Shown in pieces: positions 22,441 to 32,054 of a stretch of DNA of 64,000 nt (positions within the stretch are counted from its first letter, which is position 1; each line of letters begins with the position of its first letter). The notes under the pieces are model-generated. The model was given only the letters and a program-made list of their open reading frames with translations. It made no database searches and was not told the origin of the DNA. Origin of the DNA: Closterium sp. Naga37s-1 (taxonomy: Eukaryota > Streptophyta > Zygnematophyceae > Desmidiales > Closteriaceae); contig CANJKZ010000932.1 of NCBI GenBank assembly GCA_947471745.1, forward strand, positions 1,054,001 to 1,118,000, in the 5' to 3' direction. The position numbers and the translations under genes were made by a program.

Positions 22441-23250
22441 ATTCACTGCGGCTGAGTGAGGCATTGCTGCTGCTATACGGCTCGAGCTCTCAGTTCAGCA
22501 GCTGTAGGTGGTGGGGAGGTGTATTTGTGGCACAACGTATGTTGACCCAGCAGACCCGCATCATGCCCTGAGATGCAAGCACCAGCACGGTCCATCTCGG
22601 GTGCATGATGAGGTGAAGTTTGTGGTGGCGAGGATCTCTAAGGCGTAAGGGGGGGTGGTGACGATGGAGGATAGTGTGGTGCTGCCGGGGAAGCGGGTTG
22701 ACGTAGCGGTGCGACGACCAATGGCCGGGGAGGCTCACGCTCTAGAGATCAGCGTCGCGGACCCGCAACCGGGGCATGCAGTTCACCCTTTTGATAGTAG
22801 AGACGTGGGGGTGTCTCGGCGGTCGTTTCCGTCGGTGGCTTCGACAGCAGGGGGACACGCACGTGGGGCTAGCGGTGTCACGGGGGGCTTGTCGGGAGGA
22901 TGACACTTCGTTTTCGGCTTATATTTTGGGGTCTCTGAAGGCGCTCATCGGGGTGGCGTTACAACGGGCGCAAGCTCTTGTCATCCTGCTTCGGGCGGCG
23001 TCTTCCATGGGGGGGATGAATGTGGATTTGGTGGACCGGGAGAGGGATGACGTCGAGGTGGAGGGCGGGGCTCTTTGGGTGGAGGCCCCGTACATGGTGG
23101 ATGCGCATATGTGACTGAGGGGGGGTGAAATGGGGTGGGGGATGGGGTGTCTTGATGTGGTGTCCTGACTGGGTGTTTTGATTGGGTATCTTGATGGGGC
23201 TTTTTATGAATGTTGCGTTTGTGATTTTTTGGAAGTTTTAATTTTCTTCT
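22441..23250 (+). pseudogene. Non-LTR retrotransposon, C-terminal fragment (copy 1, right part)
   Basis: Continues the protein cut at 5512: FTAAE, then C-terminal motifs CICGTTYVDPADPHHALRCK (Cys/His cluster), VVTMEDSVVLPGKRVDVAVRR and HALEISVADP, then in a shifted frame WGCLGGRFRRWL and AYILGSLKALIGVALQRAQA, ending at the stop near 23114. It has two or three stops and a frameshift near 22780. The pattern DVAVRR...HALEISV resembles a PD-(D/E)XK nuclease core, but this is inference. The 3' UTR resembles that of copy 2 (GGTGTCTTGATG). The exact 3' end, about 23250, is uncertain. Confidence 0.7.
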
Positions 23251-24408
23251 CCCTTTCCTTCTCCACCTCCCTTCTCCTACATTGTTTTGGGGAGTGGCGT
23301 CATTCCGTTCCGTCATTCTCGGGGATTTGCTGCAAGGAAAGCAATGTCGTTGAGTCAATTTCGGGTACAGTGAGCCGAGAGCAACGGATGATAGGTGTCG
23401 CGTAACACGCCCTGAGATTGCCGAAATATTCGCCTTCGGTGACATGCACAGAGCTGGGACAAGTCATGGGTCGTCCATGCGACAGAGTGACGAGCAAAAT
23501 TAACTTTTCAAGTATTACTACCTACGAATGTAGGCTATGATATTGTGACCCTATGATAGTGTAGAGGCTACAGAAAAATTGCCTGTTATCGCGGATGGCA
23601 AGAGTCCGTGAGTGGCACTTGCCACATGGATCCAGCACACATCCCGCCACGCGTCATCCAGTCATCCGAGTGATTGTGTGGACGGATCCATCCGCGTTGT
23701 CAGAATCTGGACAGCCACACACCATCACCACACCTCGTCATCCATTCACATCCAAAATCCATCGACCGTGCAAAGCAAACCACTATCTCTAATAATTGAC
23801 CGTCGATTCAGAAAGGGCGCTTCCGTCAAACAAAGCTCAACCTTCGTTCATATCTACCCATCCATTCTAGAAAAGTTCGTGTGGGGTAGTTCAATCCGAC
23901 GGTCGAACAGTCTCAGAGCTAAGTGCCATATCAATTATCTTTGATCCAGGCAGGGTGCAGTGATCGCAATTCGCAGCCAGTGTAGAAATGTAACTCAAAA
24001 CGAACGAATCTGTGATCCGTTTTGTTGTGCAGGTCGTGTTTCTGAACGAGTAGTTCTCTGCTTTTAAAATCCCTTGGCATGACACGACTAAAATCTGGCA
24101 AAATTAGGACCAGAAGTTGAAGCAAAGCACCACAAGCACACACCGAGGCACTAATCAGCTTCTAGGCGTTTGCGACGTTTACGGAGAATAGCAGCCCGAT
24201 ACCGCACGCCAGCTTCGCCCCATTCTGCTGCATTGTGCGAGCCGCGTACCCACATTGCAGGACAGACTACCGTACGGAAGCTTTGCTCTGTTCTCCTACA
24301 CAACCAAACTTAGCAGTCCTCGGGAGCCTTCTCGCACGCACGCCGGGAGCGCGGAAACCTGCGCAACGTCATTTCATAAACCAACCCCACGCTGCATTTA
24401 CATTAACC
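23251..24408. other. Intergenic; probable upstream region of the rubredoxin gene
   Basis: No ORF, repeat or RNA gene that I could support. The last few hundred bases should hold the promoter and 5' UTR; I see no clear TATA box. The frame open upstream of 24409 (from 24235) gives no recognisable protein and is taken as 5' UTR. Confidence 0.4.
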
Positions 24409-27305
24409 ATGGCTTGCGCAATCCCCCTCACGCCCCTCGCGTCGGCTCCCCGCGCCGTCGCCGCCGCCGCGTCTCCCGCTACCACCAAGCCGAAATCCGC
24501 GTCGCCGCTTCTCGCGGGCAGCGCGGGGCTCCGCTTTTCCCGCGGTCCGATCTCTTCGGCGGCTGTCAGCGTGTCTGGCGCGGCGCCGTTGACACTAACG
24601 GGCGGCGCCTCTGGTCCGCCGCGTGTGACTATGGCGAGCGCGTACATCTGCCGGGACTGCGGGTGAGCGCTTGCGTTTACTTGTTTCCGTGCCGCCTCGA
24701 GGCGACTCAATCACGTTTCATTTTTTTATTTTCTTCGTCTCAAACAGCGTGGAATTCGCATCCGCGTGTCGCTTCCCCATCCTCCCTCTCCCCACTCATC
24801 CCCCACCTCCCCCCCCCTTCCCCCCACCCCCCCCCCCCCCCCCCCCCCCCCCTCTCTCCACATGCGTCCCTCTCTCCCCCCCTGCGCGCGCGTCTCTCTT
24901 GCTCCGACGAACCGCAGGTACATCTACAACTCGCGGTCGCCCTTCGAGAAGCTTCCAGACACCTACAAGTGCCCAGGTGAGGCGCCTCGAAAGAATTAGA
25001 CTTCTATTAGTGCCCGGGTGCGACCTTTGTGCAAATGTCCAGGTGCGTTTCTGGCCCTTTTCGAGCCAATTTAGTAATCTAACCAATTGCATACACGATA
25101 ATGACCACAAGATATGCGGTTCAAGTTCCGTGTTGAGCGCCTTTCGCGCTGCCGAAGCTGTCTATACGCGATACTGCTAATCAATAACCCATTTAATGTG
25201 CTCCGTCGCCCCAGCTTTTCTGTCGTCGTAAGTTGCAGTTTTTTGTTTTCAGACACCAAGAAGCGACACAAGAGTGGTAAAGATTGCGCCTCTCGCCTCC
25301 GCAACGCCCTTGTTAAATTCCCTGTGTCACTTTTGAGAAATTTCAAAAGTGACACAAAGAGTAGTAAAGAGTGCGCATCTCCGCGTCTCCAGTACCTTGC
25401 GCACATCTCCGGTACTTTCGTCTTGCACACCCCCTCATGCCCCTTCCATCCGCTAACCGCTCTCACCTCTCTCCCCCCCCCTCCCTCCCCACTCCTCTCC
25501 CGTCCTCTCTCCCCAACCTCCCGTCCCCGTCACCACCTGTGGCCCCACCTCCCCCCCGGTTCCCCCTCCGCCAGTGTGCTCCGCCCCCAAGCGGCGCTTT
25601 AAGCCGTACGCTGCGCCCGTGTCGCGCAACGCGAATGACCTGGCGGTGCGGAAGCAGCGCAAGGCGGAGCTGCAGGGCAGCGGAGGAGGCGGGTGAGTTG
25701 GGGGGAGGGGGAGGGGAGGAGTGGGATGGGGGATGGGGGGGTGGAGGGGAGGCGGTTGTGGGAATGGGTGCAACGCCAACGTCCAACCAGTAACGGGGCG
25801 CTTTTGGGAATACTCAAAAGCGACTCAGATTTAGCCGGTTGTGGGAATGGGAATGGGTGCAACGCCGCCAACGACCAGGCGGTAACGGGCGTATCTGCAA
25901 AGTGGGGGAGGCGGGTGATTCGACAGGGGAGAGGGAAGGGGAGGGGGGACGTGGTAGGGAACGAAGTGACGGGAGGAAGTAACGGGCGGGGGAGTGAGGG
26001 GAATAAGGGGTTGCGGGGAAGTGAATGTGGAGGGGGGGTGTGGGGAAGAGACGGGGGAGTGAGGAGGGAAGGGGATGCGTGGGACTGAGGGCCGAGTGTC
26101 GGGGAAAGAGCCGTCAAACAAGCCTCTCAAAAGGTGCAGAGGAAGCGCGGACGTGGGAGGTATACAGGCGCGGACGTGGGGGGTATACAGGCGCGGAGGT
26201 GGGGGGAATACAGGCGCAGAGGTGGGGGGAATACAGGCGCGGAGGTGGGGGGAATACAGGCGCGGAGGTGGGGGGTATACAGGCGCGGAGGTGGGGGGTA
26301 TACAGGCGCGGAGTTGGGGGGTATACAGGCGCGGAGGTGGGGGGAATACAGGCGCGGAGGTGGGGGGAATACAGGCGCGGAGGTGGGGGGTATACAGGCG
26401 CGAAGGTGGGGGGTACACAGGCGCGGAGGTGGGGGGAATACAGGCGCGGAGGTGGGGGGAAAGGCCTGCCATTCAGGCCCACCGTTCCCTCTTTTGGAAC
26501 TTCTTTCACAGCACCAACTACTTTCCCTCTCTCCTCTCTCTCCCCCAAACCCAAATTATGATGAATCCACAACCTGACCCCTCTCCCTTTCCCCCACCAC
26601 CCTTCTGTAATTCCCTCCTCGTGTTTCTGCCCAACCTGTCGTTCCCTTACTTCCGCCCCGCCTCCTCTCCGACCTTTTCACCTTCTCCTTCCCCTGTCCC
26701 GCCCACGCCCTTGCCCTGATGCATGCCTTTCCTATTGCCTGCTAGTTAACTCTCCCCTCGTTTCCTCCTGATTCTCTGTTTCTCCCCCCCTTGCCCCTCA
26801 CTCCCTCTCCCTCAACCTCCCCCACCCCCCTCCGCCCCCTCCCTGCCCCTCTTCGCCTGCCCCTCTTCCTGCTCCCTTCTCATCCACTGCTACCTCCCTC
26901 TGCTTGGCGCCGCCATGCCTGTCCCTCTGCTTGGTGCCGCCATGCCTGCTCCCCTCGTTAGCACAGCATTGTGTCTGTGTTGTGATCTCATCATTATCCC
27001 TTTTAAGACCCTTGAGCTGTTTGATTGAATCGGTGTATCCTGTGCTGTCTCATCAGCGCCCTTCTCTTCGTCTACCTCCTTGTTACCTCCTCATTCTTCC
27101 CTTATCCCCATTGCCCTGTTCTCCCTGCCCCCATCCCCACATCCTTCCCCCCCCCCCCCCCCCCCTCTTCCCCCTTCCCCTGTCCGCCATTCCAAACCCC
27201 CCCTATCCCCGTCCTCCCGCTATCAGAGACTCGCTCCCTGTGCTGGTAGCAGGCATTCTAGCAGCGCTCGTTGGTGTAGCTGTTTTCCTGAACTCAGCTT
27301 ATTAA
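24409..27305 (+). CDS. RBD1: Plastid rubredoxin with C-terminal membrane anchor, four exons
   Basis: Exons 24409-24662, 24918-24976, 25575-25692 and 27227-27305 have GT/AG borders with matching phases and encode 169 residues. Residues 1 to about 70 are Ala/Ser/Arg-rich, fitting a plastid transit peptide. The rubredoxin fold follows: AYICRDCGYIYN with iron ligands Cys81 and Cys84, FEKLPDTYKCP, and Cys103 and Cys106 in CPVCSAPKRRF. The second knuckle reads CSAP where CGAP is usual. NANDLAVRKQRKAELQ follows, then a hydrophobic helix at about 147-168 (LPVLVAGILAALVGVAVFL). This architecture is that of the thylakoid rubredoxin RBD1, needed for photosystem II accumulation in oxygenic phototrophs. 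Exon 4 is short and 1.5 kb away, but phase, membrane helix and stop all agree. Without it exon 3 would end at an in-frame TGA overlapping the donor. Alternative: another plastid rubredoxin paralogue. Confidence 0.87.
24663..24917 (+). other. Intron 1 of the rubredoxin gene with a long poly-C tract
   Basis: GTGAGC donor and CCGCAG acceptor. Bases about 24806-24852 are almost all C, extending the polypyrimidine tract. Confidence 0.75.
26150..26465. repeat. 23-bp minisatellite in intron 3 of the rubredoxin gene
   Basis: About 14 tandem units with period 23 bp, each built around ACAGGCGCGGAGGTGGGGGG with small variants (GAATA or GTATA at the joint). Because 23 is not a multiple of 3, all frames are open and give spurious ORFs on both strands. 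Confidence 0.9.
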
Positions 27306-27632
27306 GCAATGTTGAACTCCAGCCAGCACAGACGATGCTATGCTGCACTTCGGTTCAATTGTTCCAAGGTTGCATATATTGCGTAATCAATTGTACTTTC
27401 AGAGGTTGGGACTTTAGCAACAGATTGGTACCAGTTCAATTTACAAGAAAGAAGAAAGCACTCCGCCCACCTTTCCCCACTTACCGTATGCGCCGGAGTA
27501 TTGACTGAGCACCGCGTACCTAATCGCGATATGTAGGGCTGAGCTGGATCGCCTTGGTTCATATACGTTCCATTGAGAATCTGGGGAGAAGGGCCATCGG
27601 CTCTCAATGGTGCAACGACATGGGATGGGACA
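27306..27632 (-). other. Possible exon of an unrecognised minus-strand gene, or dispersed repeat
   Basis: Minus-strand frame 27607 to about 27485 reads like protein (PSPQILNGTYMNQGDPAQPY, SRLGTRCSVNTPAHT) and is followed by GTAAGTGGGG, a strong splice donor. I do not recognise the protein. A diverged copy of part of it flanks the site of element I (40590-40616 with 57754-57765), so it may be a dispersed repeat instead. Upstream continuation is cut by element K at 27633. Confidence 0.3.
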
Positions 27633-27992
27633 TGTTGAGATAATGTCGAGACTTATGCACTTCAAGGAATTCGTATAGTTAGTACAGTAAAAGTACCGAT
27701 AGACTGACGTCAGCAAAGCGCTACGCGCCTTAGGATGACGTCATCAGTAGCTGTAGGTATCGCGAATAGTCACGTACCTTTTCAGAACAGGAATAGCGCG
27801 AATAAATACAGCACAGTAGGCGAACAGGTACTTTAGTCTAGTTATATATTCTGTATGCTTGTCATTTTATAATATACTTGATTTCAGAAACCTTTGATCC
27901 TGTTACAAGTCACTCATATAAAAGACTTCCACTGCTACAGGAAGCTACTATCCTAAGACTACGATCCTATTCAAACAGTTCAGATTCTAACA
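27633..27992 (+). repeat. 5' LTR of Copia K
   Basis: 360 bp, TGTTGAGATA...GATTCTAACA. It matches 33493-33852 with one visible difference (CAGAAACC versus CAGAGACC, near 27890). Confidence 0.97.
27705..27924 (+). promoter_or_regulatory. Putative LTR promoter of Copia K
   Basis: Two perfect TGACGTCA palindromes (27705-27712 and 27736-27743) are bZIP-type binding sites whose starts are 31 bp apart. TATATA occurs at 27843-27848 and a classic TATAAAAG box at 27917-27924, about 75 bp before the LTR end, leaving a short R-U5. The same motifs recur in the 3' LTR at 33565, 33596 and 33777. Confidence 0.6.
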
Positions 27993-28004
27993 TGGTATGA
28001 GAGC
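27993..28004 (+). promoter_or_regulatory. Primer binding site of Copia K
   Basis: TGGTATGAGAGC directly follows the LTR; it matches the initiator Met-tRNA complement except one C to G change. Confidence 0.8.
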
Positions 28005-28046
28005 AACTTAGGATTAAAACAGCTTCCATCTGCCTATTCTACAACT

Positions 28047-31000
28047 ATGTCTGGATCTCCAAGGTCCAACAATGGCTCTTCTGTTACGAGCCCATCACGC
28101 CCAACTGCGTCTCCAGCTGCTGATAATTCACATCTGCAGCAACAACAACAACAACAACAACAATATCAGCAACAACCGATGTACGGCATGCCATTGAGCA
28201 GTCAGCCCGTACACACAACTACAGCAGCGGAATCATCGACAGCAGCCGCCGCGACAGCAGCATCAGCAGCCTCAACAGCTGCAGCTGCAGTCCCTGGTTC
28301 TTCAAGTCAACCGGGACAACAGTCTAACTTCGTTCCGACTGGACCTTACCAATATCAAGGTGCTTACCAACCAGCAAATCTTCAACAACGTGTTAATGCT
28401 GCCGTCTTGTCGCTTAACCAGATGTTTCCAACTCCGATGAGCATTGATGGCTCCAGTTATCAGCGTGGTCAAATGTCACAAGGAAGTGATGGGTCGAACA
28501 ACTCTTTCTCCTTTGGTCCTGCTGGACAAGGACAACAAACACAACAAGGGTCACAAGCGCCATCACTCTATCAGCTACAATCAGCTGACGGTACCGGAAG
28601 TTATATTCCTGCTTCTGCAAATCCTACAAAAATCAAAACGACAATGCCTTTTAACGGTCAAGATTTTTATACCTGGAGCTTTGAGTTTGAGCTTCTTGTT
28701 CAGACCGCGGGGTTCTGGCAGCTGTATGACGGCACATCACCATTTCCATCACACGGGTCACCACTTCAACAAGCCACTTTTCGATCGGCGTCGCTGACTG
28801 CATACACAGTTCTCGTTCGTAATCTGACTCCGACTGAACAGCTCGGAATTCGTTCTTTTCGTAACAGTGTCGCTCCCGCTGAAGCAGCTTGGTTATACCT
28901 GCAAGGGGTTCACATGGCAAAAGATACTGTCAACCAGAGTAAAATTTTGACGCAGCTGTCAAATATACAGATGATAAACGGCGAGAAGGTGACGCAGTAT
29001 ATTAACCGCGCTCGAAATCTGCGCGATCAACTTCAGAAGTGTGGAGGGTACTTCCCCGACGCTATGTTCCACACGGTGCTACTTGCGGGTCTTGGACCAG
29101 AATGGCGACAGTGTCGCTCTATACTTCGGATGCAAGCACAGTTGTCCGAGGGGGCACTCTGTGCCGCTCTCATCGCCGAGCAGCAGGATATGGATCTGCA
29201 CAACGCTCGAGGAGGGAAAAAGATGGTAAACAATACAGTCAGTTTTTATTCTAATCCACGTCACAAGCCAGTTTGTTCTTTTTGTCGAAAAACAGGACAC
29301 ACTATTGATACCTGCTGGTCGAAAGACAAACCATCTTGGAAGCGGTCTGCTTCGAAACATAATAAAGATTCTTCAAGTGAAGCAGAGAAGCCGGAAGCAG
29401 AGAAGCCGGACGCTGAGAAGCAGAATACTGCGAAGCTGAACTCTGCGAAGCCGACTACTGCACCTGCCAAGACACAAACAAAAGCAATTATTAATTGCAT
29501 GACATCAGTGTCAACGGTTTATGATCCTGATGCTGAAGAGCGGATTCACAACCGGTTCAACAACGAACTCAACACACCGATTCCACCTGAGGTCTATGCA
29601 AATCTTGCACATACCATTGCAGGTCCCAATACTTGGTACCTCGACAGTTGCTGCGGTCAGCACATGTGTTCGTCAGAGACGCGTTTCATCGTGAATCAAC
29701 GCCGTCTGGAGAATCCCGTTGTCGTCACGGTCGCCAATAACCAACGACTTACAGCTCACTGGATGGGAAGTATTGTTCTGGACTCAGTTGAAGAAGACTT
29801 CAGTCTTCACCTGAACGAAGTTCTTCTGGTCCCTCGGCTTGGCTTCAACCTCATGTCATCTGCACAGCTCATGAAGAACGGGATTATACTTCTCGGTGAA
29901 CCTGGAAAATTCACTCTGAAATACGGTGAAAAGAAACTTGGCACGGCAGTTGAGCAAAACGGTGTTTTCGTTTTGAACTTCATACCTGAGCGTACTACTG
30001 CTGACTCTGATAACATTCTCTCGCTTGGTCCTTGGGAGCATCGTGATGATATTGATTACACCGACGATACAGTTCCACGTGAGGGAGTTGTCCCGACGTC
30101 TTCAACCACGGCTGCCGCCGTCATGTTGACCTTTGACGATCAAGGCTTGAATGATGTTGAGAACTCTCGGGAGTACATGGCTGCAGTTGAAGGTTGGGGT
30201 GATCCGACGAACATGCCGACTGATGACGGCATCTGGGGGGCTGACGAACCTGATGAAACAACTTGGGGCGAGACACCTGCTGAACGCGATGCTCGTCTTC
30301 TCGCTGAAGCTGAACAACGCGTCGCTGAAATGGAGATTCTTGACCCGGGTCGTCTCGTTGGAGTTGAACCTGTACCTGCAGCATCCGATCAAGAAAGCGG
30401 CGAGTTAGTAGATGTTGAGGTTCGTGTTCCACCACCAAATCTTACTCGTTACGTCGCACCTGCTTTCGATCAGATCCGCTCCGATGGTCATCAGCTTCTG
30501 TTGTCATTCTTCGCTAACGCCGAGTACTATCTGCGCGCACAAGGTCACAAAGCCACGGGAGAAACATGGCATAAACGACTTGGTCATCCGTCGCAGTTTA
30601 CGCTAAACAACACGATCAAGGCTGCAGTGCTTGACAAAAATTCGTTACTCTTACCGAGCGGTCTCGAACTGAAGCCGGTGAATCGCCCGGCACCCTGCAC
30701 CATCTGCCCTGCGGCAAACCTACCGCACGAGCCGTTCCCGACTCATTTCCCTGGAGCTGACGATTATCAACTGATGGATAAGGTTTACAGCGATATACTT
30801 AACTTACCTGAGGATGGTTTCAACGGCGAACGCTACGTTATCACATTTACAGACGCTTCTACTCGTTACGTTTGGACTGGAAACATGACTAACCGTTTTC
30901 TTGCGTTTACAGCTCTTCGCACCTGGCTTCCTCTCGCCGAACGAGAGTCTGATACTAAGCTCAAGGCGTTTCAGTGTGACGGCGCCGGCGAGTATCGCAG

Positions 31001-32054
31001 TACTGAGTTCACGGCCTATCTGCAAGAACGCGGGATAAGACGACTTTTTTCGTTGCCTCACGCTCATCAGCAGAGTGGCGTAGCAGAGAGGCTCAACAGG
31101 ACTCTGCAAGAGAAGATGCGAGCCCTTCTTGCCCAGGCTCAACTCGGCCCACTCTACTGGCCTTTCGCCATGGACCATGCAACGCTGTTGCACAATCTTC
31201 TTTCGTCCTCGGCCCTGCCCAACAACGCATCACCCCATTTGCTGTGGACGGGCAAGTTGGGTACCACTAAATTACTTCGTGTTTTCGGGTGTGTTGTTCA
31301 GTACCGTCCTCCTACCGCTCCGCTCGGGAAGTTCGATCAGCGTGCTAAGTGGGGACTACATCTCGGCATTGAAAAACAATATTTTGCCTGGCGTATCATG
31401 GATTACCGCAACCGTCTTCTTGTTCCTGCTCGCGACTGTATTTTCTACGAGAATCTGACGCTGCCCGTCTTCGAACAGCATCTTGCCATGCAGCAAAACC
31501 CTGCCACGCTTTTCCACGGTGTTCGTTCGTTTGCTAACGCCGATGTCGAAATTGCTGCCAGCGAAGAACCTGACTCTGACGGTGCACGTGAAGCTGCTCC
31601 CGACCCACCTGTCCCCGTCACGTCATCTGGAATTCCGGAGTTTATTCCTCTTGCTGACGCGGCACCTGAGGATGTCCGCGAAGTTCATCATACTTACCTC
31701 GTGGATGAACAACGCCAACCAATGCCGGTGGTTTCCGATAGCAGCATCCGTGTCAACCCTGACGAAATTGGGGGGGCAAGTGGAGACCAGAATGATTCTG
31801 TCAATTTCGCAGGTCGTCCCGACGATAATCCACATTATCAGACCGGACTGCAAATTCTGGGACTCGCAGCAGCGGTACAGCACAGTTCTACAGTAAATTT
31901 GGAGCCGAAAACTGCCCGACAAGCTCTCTCAGGGCCTCATCGCGAAAAATGGCGTGAAGCGATGGATCGCGAACTGGCTGCCCTGGAGAAAAGGGGAACT
32001 TGGGATCTTATACCCATTGAAAAAAACGGTAAACAAAAATGTTCTTACCGGTAA
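28047..32054 (+). CDS. Copia K Gag-protease-integrase polyprotein (1335 aa, frameshifted at end)
   Basis: Starts at the first ATG after the primer site. Low-complexity Ser/Gln/Ala N-terminus with a Gln run near residues 31-45. Gag core near residues 190-390 (PFNGQDFYTWSFEFELL). Zinc knuckle CSFCRKTGHTIDTC near 409. The protease site reads WYLDSCCGQHM near 532, where D-S/T-G is usual. Integrase: His residues in WHKRLGHPS (about 841) with CTIC (about 885), catalytic Asp in KVYSDILN (914), Asp in FQCDGAGEY (976) and Glu in GVAERLNRT (1011). Acidic linker 1140-1310. The frame ends about 25 codons into the RT lead-in because of a one-base shift in an A7 run near 32022-32028; the RT continues in the next frame. 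Confidence 0.93.
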   Translation: MSGSPRSNNGSSVTSPSRPTASPAADNSHLQQQQQQQQQYQQQPMYGMPLSSQPVHTTTAAESSTAAAATAASAASTAAAAVPGSSSQPGQQSNFVPTGPYQYQGAYQPANLQQRVNAAVLSLNQMFPTPMSIDGSSYQRGQMSQGSDGSNNSFSFGPAGQGQQTQQGSQAPSLYQLQSADGTGSYIPASANPTKIKTTMPFNGQDFYTWSFEFELLVQTAGFWQLYDGTSPFPSHGSPLQQATFRSASLTAYTVLVRNLTPTEQLGIRSFRNSVAPAEAAWLYLQGVHMAKDTVNQSKILTQLSNIQMINGEKVTQYINRARNLRDQLQKCGGYFPDAMFHTVLLAGLGPEWRQCRSILRMQAQLSEGALCAALIAEQQDMDLHNARGGKKMVNNTVSFYSNPRHKPVCSFCRKTGHTIDTCWSKDKPSWKRSASKHNKDSSSEAEKPEAEKPDAEKQNTAKLNSAKPTTAPAKTQTKAIINCMTSVSTVYDPDAEERIHNRFNNELNTPIPPEVYANLAHTIAGPNTWYLDSCCGQHMCSSETRFIVNQRRLENPVVVTVANNQRLTAHWMGSIVLDSVEEDFSLHLNEVLLVPRLGFNLMSSAQLMKNGIILLGEPGKFTLKYGEKKLGTAVEQNGVFVLNFIPERTTADSDNILSLGPWEHRDDIDYTDDTVPREGVVPTSSTTAAAVMLTFDDQGLNDVENSREYMAAVEGWGDPTNMPTDDGIWGADEPDETTWGETPAERDARLLAEAEQRVAEMEILDPGRLVGVEPVPAASDQESGELVDVEVRVPPPNLTRYVAPAFDQIRSDGHQLLLSFFANAEYYLRAQGHKATGETWHKRLGHPSQFTLNNTIKAAVLDKNSLLLPSGLELKPVNRPAPCTICPAANLPHEPFPTHFPGADDYQLMDKVYSDILNLPEDGFNGERYVITFTDASTRYVWTGNMTNRFLAFTALRTWLPLAERESDTKLKAFQCDGAGEYRSTEFTAYLQERGIRRLFSLPHAHQQSGVAERLNRTLQEKMRALLAQAQLGPLYWPFAMDHATLLHNLLSSSALPNNASPHLLWTGKLGTTKLLRVFGCVVQYRPPTAPLGKFDQRAKWGLHLGIEKQYFAWRIMDYRNRLLVPARDCIFYENLTLPVFEQHLAMQQNPATLFHGVRSFANADVEIAASEEPDSDGAREAAPDPPVPVTSSGIPEFIPLADAAPEDVREVHHTYLVDEQRQPMPVVSDSSIRVNPDEIGGASGDQNDSVNFAGRPDDNPHYQTGLQILGLAAAVQHSSTVNLEPKTARQALSGPHREKWREAMDRELAALEKRGTWDLIPIEKNGKQKCSYR

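Noticed and set aside
24235..24408. N-terminal extension of the rubredoxin frame
   Set aside because: The frame is open but the residues are unlike a transit peptide; the ATG at 24409 gives the expected leader length.
26150..26465. Regular repeats that could suggest a CRISPR array
   Set aside because: Units are head-to-tail with no unique spacers, in a eukaryotic intron.
26025..26719. Several overlapping frames of GGIQARRWGEYRR type
   Set aside because: Products of the 23-bp minisatellite in all frames, inside an intron.
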